Shown piece after piece: positions 1 to 10,860 of a stretch of 34,167 bases of DNA. This DNA comes from Chara braunii (Eukaryota > Streptophyta > Charophyceae > Charales > Characeae), in assembly GCA_003427395.1 (NCBI GenBank), contig BFEA01000396.1, forward strand, positions 564,846-599,012, read 5' to 3'. Numbering within the stretch: the stretch's first letter is position 1; each line of letters opens with the position of its first letter. The position numbers were made by a program, and so were the translations under genes. The notes below the pieces were generated by a model. It searched no databases, was not told the origin of the DNA, and saw only the letters and a program-made list of their open reading frames with translations.

Positions 1-19
1 AGCGCAGCACAGCCCCACC

Positions 20-146
20 ATCAGAAAAAAAAAAAAAAAAAATCCTGGCCCTGTTTTTGCGTCGCCCGGTTCACCCGGGCGGACCCCCCCGGGACCAACC
101 GGCCGGGGTCCTGCCCGGCCGGGCGCTGGTGCAGCCTGGCTGCAAA
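20..146. repeat. GC-rich CCCGGG-type repeat next to a poly-A run
   Basis: An A run (about 24-42) is followed by a very GC-rich block full of CCCGGGCG-like words and then a T-rich run. The same kind of block occurs at 18196-18261 and 18556-18650, again next to A or T homopolymers. This looks like a dispersed short repeat family. No coding capacity is visible. Confidence 0.45.
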
Positions 147-174
147 TCTTTTTTTTCTTTTTTTTTCACAACTT

Positions 175-345
175 CGGATATTAGCATTTCGTTTTATCTG
201 AAAATTTCTGATATTTGCATTCGTTTTCACGCAACAAATATCCAAAAATTTCTGATAATAACATTTCGTTTTATCTGAAAAGTTCCGATATTTGCACTTC
301 GTTTTTTTACGTAACAAATATCCAAAAATTTCTGATAGTAGCATG
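175..345. repeat. Degenerate tandem repeat, unit about 79 bp
   Basis: Two similar units follow one another, about 179-257 and 258-337, with a shorter third piece to about 378. Each contains CATTTCGTTTTATCTGAAAA, then a GATATTTGCA word, then ACAAATATCCAAAAATTTC. The DNA is AT-rich and non-coding; ORFs across it are by-products of the repeat. Confidence 0.6.
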
Positions 346-399
346 TCGTTTTTCTGACGTTAGCATCTCGTTTTCTAGGCATATTAGGGTTACGACGAA

Positions 400-604
400 G
401 GTTGTCATATTCGGGGAAACGGAATTTATTCTTTTCTGAAAATCGAATCTCCATCCTACTTCGCAAAAAGTTGGTCTCTGAAAGCCGAAATTTTGCGAAG
501 CCTATCAGCATTTCGTTGCTAGACACAATAGGAGGTTGTCATATTCTCGGAAACGGAATTTATTCTTTTGCTGAAAATCGAACCTTTATCCTACCTTGCC
601 TAGA
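400..604. repeat. 70-bp direct repeat pair
   Basis: The words GGTTGTCATATTC, GGAAACGGAATTTATTCTTT and CTGAAAATCGAA occur in order at 400-470 and again at 534-604, offset by 134 bp with small differences. No gene is seen in the rest of 346-820. Confidence 0.55.
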
Positions 605-656
605 TCTCACTCATAGCATTGTCCGTAAAATGCCTCACTGATAACAGATCGACAGA

Positions 657-730
657 TATACAAAAAAAAAAAAGAAAAAAAAAGCGGTGATCCGCTTCTT
701 TTATTATTATTATTATTATTTTTTTTTTGC
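657..730. repeat. A-rich run followed by (TTA)n
   Basis: An A-rich stretch (about 660-683) is followed by a TTA triplet array (about 701-719) and a T run. This is simple-sequence DNA. Confidence 0.7.
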
Positions 731-823
731 TGTTGATTAGGACCGGCATGGAAATTGCAGTTTGGTTGTCTTCCTGCGTTTCCTTCCCACCCAGCCCCCT
801 GTCTGTTTTCTCGCCTTGGTAAG

Positions 824-1003
824 TGCCATGTCAGCAGTGCCACGTCGGTTGCAGGACACGTCAGTAGCAGTGCCACATCAGCAGTGCCATGACAAACGGT
901 GACTCGTCAGCAGTACCACGTCAGTAGCAGTGCCACGTCAGCAGTGCCACGACAACAGTGCCACGTCAGTAGCAGAGCCACGTCAGCAGTACCGCGTCAT
1001 CAA
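824..1003. repeat. CACGTCAGCAGTGC minisatellite
   Basis: A 14-16-bp unit built on CACGTCAGCAGTGC and CACGTCAGTAGCAGTGC is repeated about ten times with small changes. Most units carry an ACGT core, the core of plant bZIP/G-box-like sites. The array lies just before the gag ORF of the first gypsy element, where a leader or 5' LTR would be expected. Confidence 0.65.
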
Positions 1004-1026
1004 CACCGTACAGCTAACTGCAGCTT

Positions 1027-2830
1027 ATGCTCCGACGCAGCAACCGCATCGCAGCACGAGAAGGGCGGGCAGCCGCAGCAGAACAGCAGCTACCTCTGCC
1101 CCACCCCTCTGAAACGGACACCCAGGGCAACCCCACGGTGGACAATGCCGCATCCGGCAGTCCACGTGAGGCGTGCAGCTCGAACCCCCTGGCCCCACAG
1201 GCCCATCAGGAGGGTTCCACTGCGACTTCTGTGGGAACCCTCGACGCTGCACCAATCCGGCAGCAAGGAGAGACCATGACGGCCTTCCTGGCCCGCCTGG
1301 GCACCTATATGCAGCAAGTCCAAGAGGAGCAGCAACGCGAGGCGGCAGCCGAAGCAGCACGCCTTAATGCCATTGCACGCACAGAAGAGCAATGGCGCCG
1401 GCAGCAAGCTGACGCAGCTGCCAACCACAACAAAGCTCGAAGAGATGCCGCATCTGTCCTCATGCAGCAAGAAGCCGCTCATACCGCCGCACTCAAAGCA
1501 TGGAATGTTGATCCGGCGGCGACGACGGAACCAACTACGGAGGAACAGACCAAGTCAGCCCTCGCCAACATGATGTACCAAGTCATCCTCACTTGTAATT
1601 GGCAACAAGTGGAGCTGGCTCGGCAGGCACATACCATTGCTGAGTATGAGGAGACTCTCAAGAGCCTCCATGCCCGCCTTGACATGCTGGAGAAGGATGA
1701 CGTGCTGCACAGGCACACGGCATCATCAAGCATTGATCCATCGATCCGCGAGCTGGAAGGACGACTGGATCACCTAGTCGCGCTTGTCGGCAATTTGAAC
1801 AGTTTCCGACACTCGACGACCATCAGCCAGTAAATAGCCGCCCTACAAGCGGACCTGCGTCAAATGCAGCAGCAACCAACTGGGACCTGCAACAACGTTA
1901 CGCCGAAACAATTCAAGATGCCGAGGTTCAGCATCGACAGATTTGATGACTACCACAAGGCGGACTCCATCAGTTGGTGGCAAGGGTTCACCAATGAGCT
2001 CTCCATCCACTTGGTCCCGCCCGAGTCGAAGATCTCAGCGCTTCACTTAACCTCTGCAGCACCGGTGCCAGCCAAGTGTGGCTTAACCACCTGGCTCAAA
2101 CCGAGGGCGTCGAAGTCTCTAAGCTTCACACCAAGATCACTTGGGAGGCCATGACTGAGAAGTGGCGGAAACGCTTCATCGTCGACGACACTCAGGGCAA
2201 AGGCGTGAACCGGATCTTCAGCATGCATCAAGGCAGCCAAGCCAACACGCGAATGGCTAACCGAGTGGCAGAAAATTGTGACGATTCCGAATTTGGACAT
2301 CCCATTCGTACATCTTCCTCACGAATTCTTCCAGCGGTCAGTTGACGCATTGAGCACGGCCCTTGGGGAGCGCAGCCTATACACGGACTTCGACCAGATC
2401 GTGAAGAAGGCGCGCGAAGTCATCCAAACCAATCGGTGGGCAGCCAACGAGCGGCGAAGCCAACCGAATTTTGTGGAAAAGGGCAAAGGCCCGCGGCCGC
2501 AGCAAGTCGCTGTTGTCCAAGGAAATGGACAAGAGAACGACCAGGCGATGACTCACGAGTCTGGTGAAGGAGACGGAGTCAACGCCCTTCCGCCAACAAC
2601 AACAAGAAGAAAAAGGCGAAATATGTGTCAACAACGAAAGTCGGACAGCCGAATGAGCCATGGAAGAAGTTCAGCCTCACGGAGGAGCAATACAAACTCC
2701 GCCAGAGGTGGAACTGTTGCTACTGGTGCAACAGCACCAAGCATACGACGTCACAATGCCCTGACAAAGGCAAAGAAGACGTTCGTCCACGACAAAGCTC
2801 GGGAAACTGAGCTTCGCGGGAAGTGAGGCG
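1027..2830 (+). pseudogene. gag of gypsy element 1 (broken)
   Basis: The ORF starts with MLRRSNRIAAREG at 1027 and runs to a TAA at 1831-1833. The same frame continues after the stop into PKQFKMPRFSIDRFDDY, a capsid-like stretch. The frame then changes near 2070-2150, near 2245 and again near 2580. In the last frame a zinc knuckle of the form C-x2-C-x4-H-x4-C lies at 2718-2759 (CYWCNSTKHTTSQC), typical of retroviral-type nucleocapsid. The N-terminal 270 residues are rich in Ala, Gln and Glu and likely helical. In the family, Gag packages the element RNA. This copy cannot make one continuous protein. Confidence 0.8.
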
Positions 2831-5800
2831 ACTCCACTTCCTGCTCCGCCGGACACGGTTGCCTTGCTAACAACCTCCTCCACCTCCGGGGAACATGCGT
2901 ATGTCGCCAGTCTTCGCAAAGATTATGAAGACTATGTTGTCCAACTGGTCCCGTCGTTGGACCAACTTCTCCACGTGCAAGACTCATTTGCGTGTGCGAC
3001 TTCATCACCATCGCCAAGTGAACCAGCATCCTCGCCAACATCACTCGGGGACTCATCGGTGTGGTCTAGCCTTGAGGAACTCGACCCATTGACACTGGAG
3101 GACTTCCAATGGTTGCCTCTTCCCCCATCTGGTTCCTTGCCGAAGCCGCATTGCAACGCCCTAATGGTGGAGCTACGCAACTACTTGCACACTGCAGTAC
3201 CAGCTCCGTTGATGGAAGACGGAGTAGCGGTTGTTGACCTTCGCGAGTACATTGCGAAGATCGACCGCGAGTACGCCACGCAACGGTACGACGACACCGA
3301 CGCACCGTTACTCTATGTCTGCATTCAGATCGGGAAGGTGACCTGCAGCGCCTTGATTGATGGTGGAGCTACTCGCAACTATGTCAGCCAGGATTTCATG
3401 ACCCGCGCCGGCCTTGGGCCGCGCGTTCGAAGGAAATCGCAGCCCACGCAAGTCACGTTGGCCGACGGTCGTACGCACAAGTCCATCGACCAGTGCATTG
3501 ACTCAGTCCCCGTGTACTTCGCCCCGCTTGCACGCGAGGCCGTGTCCTTTGACATATTGGACACGATCTTGGGCATGTCATGGATGCGGAGCAAGGACCA
3601 CTCGGTGAACTTCTACCGTCGCACCGTTCACGTTCGTGACCGGAACGGGGTACTTGTGCCATGTACGGTCCCCCCACCTCATCCTTCGATTGGTTGTCAC
3701 GTGGTCTCCGCGGCAAGCATTCGCAACTCCATCGCACGGAACGACGTGGGGGAAATGGGCATTTGTTTCTTGCACGCCCTCCCTCCTCCTGACAAGCCAG
3801 CGGCGGAACAGCCACCGGATCCACGCATTGTACAGCTTCTTGACTCCTATGGCGGCGTCTTTGAAGCCCCCGCCGAAATCGTACTGAATCGGCCAATTCG
3901 TCACGAGATCATCTTTGAAGACAGGGCCGTACCTCCGCGTCGATGTATTTACCGCATGAGCGAGGAGAACCTCATTGACAAGGGTTGGATTCGCCCTAGG
4001 TGCTCGCCCTACGGTGCACCTGTTCTCTTCGTTCGGAAGAAGAACAAGGAGTTGCGCTTATGCATTGACTATCGCAAGCTTAATGCTCAAAACCATTAAG
4101 AATGTCGGCCCGCTTCCATGCATCGACGATCTTCTCGAACGCTTGGGCGGCGCCAAGTATTTCTCCAAGTTGGACCTCAAGGCCGGTTACCACCAGCTCA
4201 AGATCCATCCAAGAGATCGATATAAAACCGCTTTCAAGACACGGTACGGGCACTTCGAGTGGGTCCTAATGCCATTCGGCCTCACGAATGCCCCGACCAC
4301 CTTCCAAGCGGCAATGACAACGGAGTTTTGCGACATGTTGGACCGGTTTGTGCTCATCTACCTCGATGACATCTTGGTGTATAGTCGAACTTTGGACGAG
4401 CACATCGTGCATCTATGTGTTGTTTTGGACAGGCTTCGTACGGCCAAGTACAAGGCCAACCGAGCCAAGTGCGAATTCGCACAGCAAGAGCTCGAGTACT
4501 TGGGCCACTTTGTGACGCCGCAAGGCATTCGTCCGCTTGCGGACAAGATCAAGGCCATCCAAGATTAGCCGAAACCGACCAACACCACGGAAGTTCGCTC
4601 TTTTACGGGATTGGCCAGGTACTACCAACGCTTCATCGGCGGATACGCACGGATCGCCGCACCCTTGTCAAGATTGCAGTCTCCACAGGTGCCCTTCCAC
4701 TTCACCGATGAAGTCCGCAGTTCATTCCACAAATTGAAGACGGCGTTGCTCCTCGCCCCCGTCTCAAGTATCTACGATCCCACCTTGCCTACGAGAGTGA
4801 CTACGGACGCTTCCAGCTACAGCATGGGTGCAGTTTTGGAACAACACGACGGAGTAGATTGGCATCCGGCTGAGTACTTCAGCCAAAAGGTGCCACCCAT
4901 CAACTCCGTTGATGACGCACGAAAGGAGTTCCTCGCGTTCGTCACGGTACTCGAGCGTTGGCGACACTTCCTCCTCGGGCGTCGTAGGTTCACTTGGGTG
5001 ACCGATAATAACCCATTGACCTACTACAAGACGCAAGACATGGTGAACAGCACGATTGCTCGGTGGATGTACTTCATCGATCAGTTCGACTTCACATCGA
5101 AACACATTTCGGGCCTCTCCAACCGAGTCACGGATGCTCTCTCGCGAAGATCAGATCTTTGCGCAGTGACCGACCACGTGTTCAGTTTCGACGAAGCCCT
5201 TCATCAACATTTTGTGCGAGCATACAAGTCCAATCCGGAATACGGCACGCTCTACGAGCAACTATCCTCGGATCACCCGCCGGCCAGCCACTATCGCATC
5301 GTCGATGGCTACCTGTTGCTTCACTCATGAGGCAAGGACTTACTATGCGTCCCACACGACCGTCGCTTACAGACTCGTCTCCTCGGCGAGTACCGCGACT
5401 CGGTACTCGTCGGCCACCTCGGAGTCAACCGTACGATCGCAAGACTTCAGCAGCGATTCCAGTGGCCTGACCTCATTACCGACGTCACTCGCTATTGCGA
5501 CTCTTGCAAAGTCTGTCGACGAAGCAAGCACCGTAATCGCAACCCTTGCGGTGAGTTACGCCCGTTGCCTATTCCACGGGAACCCGGCCTCTCCATTGCC
5601 ATGGGCGTCACAGGCCCGTTCCCCCGGGACCGCTTCGGGCACGACGGCATTCTCACGGTCGTTGACCGTTTGAGCAAGTACGCACGATTTCTTCCCTGCA
5701 AGTACTACGCCACGGCTCCTGAACTTGCGCGCCTCTTACACACCAGCTGGATTTGCGGCCACGACGTTCCGGAAGACATCGTCAGCGACCACGACACTCG

Positions 5801-6740
5801 CTTCATGTCGGCATTTTGGACCTCTCTCATGAAAGAGTCCGGCACCGAGATGAAACCAAGTTCGGCTCGGCATCCGCAAACGGATGGCAGACGGAGCGGG
5901 CACATCAAACCGCTCAAGTAATGCTTCGCACACTCATTCGTACGGATCAAAAGGATTGGGTGGACCGCCTCCCCGACATCGAATTCGCCTACAACACTTC
6001 CGTGCACCCGGCGATCAGCGTGACTCTGTTCGAGTTACACCACGGTGGCCGAAAAGGCCGCATCTTCGCTGATCTTCCTTTTCCAAGGACTGCTGACATT
6101 GACGCCGCTTGTTCGCCCGCCTCCGTTTGGAAGTATAGGGACTTGCTGGCTAAAGCCCGCGCCAACATGCAAAAGGCTCAATTCCGAATGCAACAGCAAG
6201 CTAACAGGCGTCGCGTGCCATGCCCCATCCGCGTCGGCGACCTTGTTTGGGTCTCCACGAAAGAGTTTGCACTCGAGCAGGATGTATCCTGCAAGCTACT
6301 TCCAAAGTGGTTTGGACCATGGCCCGTCACAATCAGCCGTGGGTGATGAGCTCGACCGCCCCTCATTTGTGATCGAAATCCCGCCGCATCTCACGGTGCA
6401 CCCGGTTTTCCACGCCTCCAAGTTGGCCACATATACACCAGCCAAGAGTGACGACTTCCCGGGACGACGATCACAGGACCCTCCTTCCATGGATGGTCAT
6501 CAGGAAGTTGACCGCGTCATCATGCATCGCAAGCACGGCAACAAGCCTATGCAGTACAAAGTCACATTCAAGTGGTGCGACCCCGATGACACGTGATGGA
6601 TTTCCCGGGCAGCTTTGCGAGCCTCCGCTCCTAACATCTATGCTCATTGTGAGAAGAAACGGCTAGTGACGGAAGTTGCACAGCCTCCCACCCGGACTTC
6701 AGTCCCTCCCTCTGCCAGACAGCTTCGCCCTCGCAGGTAA
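2831..6740 (+). pseudogene. pol of gypsy element 1: protease, RT, RNase H, integrase, chromodomain-like tail (broken)
   Basis: Frame 2 (2864-4099) holds the protease, with ALIDGGATRNYVS where the family usually has D-S/T-G, and the RT start (RPRCSPYGAPVLF); the segment before it (RMSEENLIDKGW) looks shortened in comparison with element 2. A frameshift near 4090 leads to a frame with LDLKAGYHQ, MPFGLTNAP and the catalytic YLDD. TAG at 4566 sits where related elements have Trp (IRDWP). RNase H follows (TTDASSYSMG, VTDNNPL, TDALSRR). TGA at 5328 is next, then the zinc-binding and integrase core with VSDHDTRF. The first integrase Asp appears replaced: IAMGVTG here against VSMDFMD in element 2. 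Frameshifts near 5885 and 6340 and TGA at 6594 follow. The tail (QYKVTFKWCDPDDT) is chromodomain-like. The reading ends at TAA 6738-6740. Confidence 0.85.
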
Positions 6741-6754
6741 GCTCGGTCTTTCAC

Positions 6755-6764
6755 GGAGGGGGGG
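6755..6764 (+). other. Polypurine tract of gypsy element 1
   Basis: GGAGGGGGGG lies directly before the TG that opens the 3' LTR and 15 bases after the pol stop. This is the expected place and composition for the plus-strand primer of an LTR retrotransposon. Confidence 0.7.
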
Positions 6765-7302
6765 TGTGGCATACTCCGTACCACACGGGCCCAGCAAAGC
6801 CCGACCTGGTAGAGTAAGGGTCCGTAGGAGTAGAGCCTGTTTCCTTTCAGCCTAAAAGCCTGAAACGAGGGCCTACAGGCCCTGCCGGAAAAAGACGGGC
6901 CATTTTCAGGCCCTCGCAAGATCAACCTACCCTGAAACTCGGGCACCAGACCGGGGTGTTAGCTCAGGCCATTGTGGCCTATTTTGTGGAGCGTCAACCC
7001 CAGGGTCTGGCACGTTTTGGCATAGGCACGAGCAGCCTCCCGGACGGGCCAGCACTATATAAGGCTGACCCGCCCTGTAGGCTGCAGGCAGTTCCCAGGC
7101 ACTTCACGTGCAGAGGGCAGGAGGTAGTCTTCAGGACTCGGCAGCGGCACTCTGGAGGAGTAGTAGCGATAGCAGTAGTCTTCAGTGTTGGGCGCTAGTA
7201 GAGAGAGAGAGAGATGGTTGGCGGAGGCCAGGGAGACTCACCTGCGGCGCCATAGCTCCAGCTTCGTCTTCGATGTACCTGCACCAAAGCGCCACCTTTA
7301 CA
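6765..7302 (+). mobile_element. 3' LTR of gypsy element 1
   Basis: The LTR starts TGTGGCATACTCCG directly after the polypurine tract and is proposed to end at CCTTTACA (7302), giving TG...CA ends and 538 bp. It holds a TATA box at 7056-7062. The right end rests on the CA dinucleotide and on a primer-site-like sequence that follows it; no second LTR is available for comparison. Confidence 0.6.
7056..7062 (+). promoter_or_regulatory. TATA box in the LTR
   Basis: TATATAA inside GCACTATATAAGGC, in the middle of the proposed LTR. It would place the RNA start near 7085-7095, giving U3 of about 320 bp and R-U5 of about 210 bp. Confidence 0.6.
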
Positions 7303-7311
7303 GGTTAGTAT

Positions 7312-7318
<7 letters not shown>
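7303..7318 (+). other. Primer-binding-site-like sequence after the LTR
   Basis: GGTTAGTATCGGAG directly follows the proposed LTR end. It resembles the initiator-tRNA-Met primer site TGGTATCAGAGC, and also the site seen beside the two copia LTRs in this window. A primer site belongs after a 5' LTR, so here it may mark the start of a second, otherwise lost element. The match is imperfect. Confidence 0.35.
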
Positions 7319-7347
<29 letters not shown>

Positions 7348-7417
7348 CTTCTTCCTCCTCTTAGTCCCCCATCTATTCCTCACCCTCTCGCCCCCTGACT
7401 TCTCAGTATCTACCGGC

Positions 7418-7492
<75 letters not shown>
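7314..7492. repeat. (GA)n microsatellites
   Basis: GA arrays at 7314-7342 and 7421-7492 (36 dinucleotides) are separated by a pyrimidine-rich spacer. A short GA run also lies at 7200-7213 inside the LTR. Confidence 0.9.
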
Positions 7493-7495
<3 letters not shown>

Positions 7496-8184
7496 GCGAC
7501 ATTGGGATTTGACGACATTTAGGTTCAGACTCAGCATCGGGATTCAGACCTTTGGCGAGGGATTATTTGGGACTGTATCGAAGCCTTGGTGTTGACGACA
7601 TTTCCATCTTCCCCCTCCCCTTCGTCTAATCCTCCTCTTCTTCGTTTGTGCATGATCGGGGACTGACGCATTCTTCCCATGTGAGTGTCAGCCCCCTTCA
7701 CACCATGGAAAGATGATGATACATGTTTGGTCTGCATGGCAGCTTGATTGATCGGATCATCGGTATCTAAGCCTTCCGTTGTGTTATCTTGTATCATGTG
7801 AGAAAGGTCGGTTCTTGGTCTGGTCTGTACCCTTGGGGTATGCAACATTGAACCCCGACAGTCTTCCCAGGATGCATTTGACTGATGGATAAGGACTCAC
7901 CACATCGCCCAGAGTTAGCAATACCCCTGAGAAAAGTGGTTGACTTTACTCACACCAACCTTGCAATCCTAGCAGACTGCCGGTCCAAACCCCTGACAAC
8001 AACGGTAGTAAGTCTGAGAAACTAATCTGACACAGTCATAAAACCCACTCTACACACCCACTCAGCCATGGACACCCAATGGCATGATCGCTAGTACGGT
8101 CCCGACCCTAGCCGCATCGATCCGCTGAACGGAGAGCCTAGCAAGGCCACGTTGTGTGTTGTCATATTCGCTATACACTCAAAA

Positions 8185-8186
<2 letters not shown>
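7493..8186. other. No gene seen
   Basis: There is no ORF with recognisable protein features. The sequence is mixed composition with stops in all frames and could be leftover retrotransposon leader or old repeat. Confidence 0.5.

Positions 8187-8225
<39 letters not shown>
8187..8225. repeat. (GT)n microsatellite
   Basis: About 19 GT dinucleotides follow a short A run. Confidence 0.9.
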
Positions 8226-8228
<3 letters not shown>

Positions 8229-8891
8229 TGTAGATTTTCCCCACAACAGCCCCAATTCCACCCAGATGAATAGATTCAGAATCAAGGCAAACTTTGTCCT
8301 ATTGCAGACAACGAGAGCATTTGAGATGTCCAACATATAAAAGCAATTTTCCATTGTTCTTGCAGCTCCCTTTCACTGTGCCTCTTACGCACAAGGCTGC
8401 CAACGTTGATTGTGATTGAGCGGGAGCTGCCCACATCCCCGTGTGCCTTCACGGCCCACTTGCACGTTATTTCAGGAGGCAGATTAAAAGGGAAGGTATG
8501 CTCCTGTGCATTTCTCTTCAGAGCTTCATACTCCTGTTCCTTTCACTTCAGATCTTCAGCTTATACAGTCTTCGTGTCCATCTTTCATCTTCATACTTCC
8601 GTTCATTTCATTTCTGATCTTCATATCGTCTGTTCTCTTAATGATGCTCATTCGTATGTATTTGTTAGTAGCACAAATGGAGTGGAGGGGGGGGTGGAGG
8701 GAAAGGGATAGAAGGCGGAGTTCTATAGGAGCACAGGGCATGGGAGGTAGGGGCAAAGGGAAGGAAAGAAATATGTGAAGCACAGGATAGAGTATGACAT
8801 GCAAAGAGCCGGGGAGAGGTGTATGACGAGCTTCACAGAATTCTAAATATTCACTGCTGAAACAGACTACTCAAATGGCACAGGGTTGCAN

Positions 8892-8922
<31 letters not shown>

Positions 8923-9410
8923 ACGGCAAGTGGCCACCCCTACAGACTGGACAGAACCGGTTCGGGTGCGGGCTATGGAAGCACCGCATCCAATTTTCAC
9001 AGTTTCAGTTGCTGCATTAAATGGCATGGCGCAGACAGATGTCACAGGCTGCGTGGCTCCAACATGCTAGGAACACAGAGGCATGTCGACCGCATATATA
9101 GAGGCATTGCCGTTCCAGCCCGTCTACAAATTGGGCATGACATGTCGGGGTGTCGTACATGAGTACAGTACTGACTGTCATCGTACATATGGAAGCAAAA
9201 GCTCACATGGACTATCCCTTCCTAATCCTCACGGCACAAGGCATGCAAACCACATGCTAGTTAAATCTCCGGCCGGTCATCACAAAATGGCATGGAGCAT
9301 CTTTCTTGGGCTTCCTCAGTATTTATTCCTTCTCTATGGGCAGACGACGACAAGGAGGATCGGTCCAAAGAAAGCGCGTTCAGCTGCTGCAGGATTTGGT
9401 CCGCAACAGC
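8226..9410. other. No gene seen; poly-A run with a single-N join at 8891
   Basis: 8226-8890 has no credible ORF. A single N at 8891 followed by 29 A (8892-8920) looks like an assembly join at a homopolymer. CAGTTGCTGCATT at 9006-9018 recurs at 34021-34033, near another poly-A run, so this stretch probably holds an old retroposon related to the one at the window end. 9019-9410 shows nothing recognisable. Confidence 0.45.
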
Positions 9411-9539
9411 TCACCCTGGTGGTGTTAAACTATGAGCACATCGCTCTGCCAATGGTTCATATAGAAGTCTACTTTCCTCCTCGGACTGCTGTGTCCGTCG
9501 TTCGTCTGGCAAGAAAGAGGGAGATCCGTCAGCGGTTGC

Positions 9540-9870
9540 CGTAGGTGTATGACCAACACCACATGCGGGACATGCTAGGAGAGGATGTGGAGGGTGATGA
9601 CACCGGGGATAGTCCACGCAGTAAAGACATACTTTCTATGACAGCTTCCTGGAAGCATTGACGACACGTGGCATGCTGCTGACATGTCATTGGTATGGAA
9701 CGCTGATGTGCACAGTTATTTACGCATGGCAGATCAAGGCCACAACGGCATGCTAGGCAAGTAATCAGGGGGTGGGGGGGATGAGCACAGAACAGGGGAT
9801 CACAATTTTCGTATGAGAGGCTAGCAGCGACCATCCCTTCATAGTGTTTGGAGCAGAGGCTATGTCGTGT
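9540..9870 (-). pseudogene. Cys/His-rich tandem module ORF, broken (locus 1)
   Basis: Read on the minus strand, module A (about 9870-9730) has LACTRHSLCSKHYEGM, then CAHPPHPLITCLAC. Module B (about 9729-9540) has MTCQQHATCRQCF and, after a frameshift near 9613, CHHPPHPLLACPAC. Both modules follow the pattern C-x2-H-x2-C-x2-[CH] ... C-x-H-P-x-H-P-x3-C-x2-C, which suggests zinc binding and is reminiscent of RING fingers. The same A-B order is seen near 22.2 kb with different sequence. Upstream, the ORF runs into a 30-bp direct duplication and then a GT/GA microsatellite, so its N-terminus is lost. Function is unknown. Confidence 0.45.
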
Positions 9871-9946
9871 ACAAGCCAACCAAACTGCACCTGTGCGTGT
9901 ACAAGCCAACCGAACTGCACCTGTGCAAGCACACAACGGGACGGCA

Positions 9947-10012
<66 letters not shown>

Positions 10013-10013
10013 N

Positions 10014-10084
<71 letters not shown>
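9947..10084. repeat. Compound (TG)n(GA)n microsatellite with an N at 10013
   Basis: About 40 TG units are followed by about 28 GA units. ORFs made of Thr-His, Cys-Val, Arg-Glu or Ser-Leu repeats across it are artefacts. Confidence 0.9.
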
Positions 10085-10086
<2 letters not shown>

Positions 10087-10299
10087 GGGCTGTGCATCAT
10101 TCATCCACTATTTTCTATCCTAGGAAGAATCTAGATGAGTGATATCTAAGAATTATAAATAAGAGAAATAAAATAAATATAAATAAGAAGAGTATCAATA
10201 ATCTGATCTTCTCCCTTCTTTCTCCCCCTTCCCTCACCTGAGACGAATCCTGCCTTATGCTGTTACACACTTTCGTCGGGACGCGCGGAGGTCCCATTC

Positions 10300-10860
10300 C
10301 ACATTCTCAGTGTTGGGCCCAGCTTCTGGTTGGGACCAGGTTGAGTTTTGCACTATCTTCTGGCCGGACCCACTTCTGGTTGGTACTACCTTATGTTTGG
10401 GATTAGGTTCTTATTGGGACCGGCCTCTGGTAAAGTCCAGCCTCCAGTTGGATCTGTTTGGGATTAGATTCTGATTGGGACAAGCTTCTGGCTGGAACCA
10501 CCTCCTGGCTGGGACCAGGTTCTGTTTGATACCACCTTCTGCATGGGATCAGGTTCTGTTTGGTACCAGCTTCTGCTTGGGACCAGGTTATGTTTGGTAC
10601 CCGCTTCTACTTGGACCTGGCTGATACCAGCTTCTGGTAAGGACCAGCTTCCAATTTGCAGCAGCTTTAGTTTGTACCGGAGGAATTATTGAGTGCACCC
10701 AGGTCGCAGATCTCGAGTGCAGTGCGGCTCTCTAAATCTGCAAGCATGTGATGTCGCAACATCAAATCAAGCCCTGCTTTTGGTTGGGATTAGCTTCTGG
10801 TTGGTAGCAGCTGCTGGTCCGAACCAGAGTCTGATTGGAACAAGCGTGGTCGCTGGTCGG
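10300..10860. repeat. Minisatellite based on GGGACCAGGTTCTG
   Basis: Degenerate units of about 18-25 bp (TTCTGGTTGGGACCAGG, TTCTGTTTGGTACCAGC and similar) repeat across the stretch. A less repeated gap of about 100 bp lies near 10680-10770. The GGACCAG-TTC core is shared with the 12-bp minisatellite at 20768-21310. Confidence 0.6.

Larger units (their letters stand above)
1004..7302 (+). mobile_element. Ty3/gypsy (chromovirus-like) retrotransposon, decayed, no 5' LTR seen
   Basis: Gene order is gag with a CCHC knuckle, aspartic protease, reverse transcriptase, RNase H, integrase, a chromodomain-like tail, a polypurine tract and a 3' LTR. This is the Ty3/gypsy order, and the tail places it near chromoviruses. 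At least six frameshifts and four in-frame stops break the proteins, so the copy is dead. The 3' LTR sequence (6765 on) has no second copy in 1-1003, so the 5' LTR is missing or lies outside the window. The left boundary is uncertain. Confidence 0.85.

Noticed and set aside
1087-1360. Overlapping ORFs on both strands inside gag
   Set aside because: Shadows of the GC-rich gag frame; only the 1027 frame continues after the stop into capsid-like sequence.
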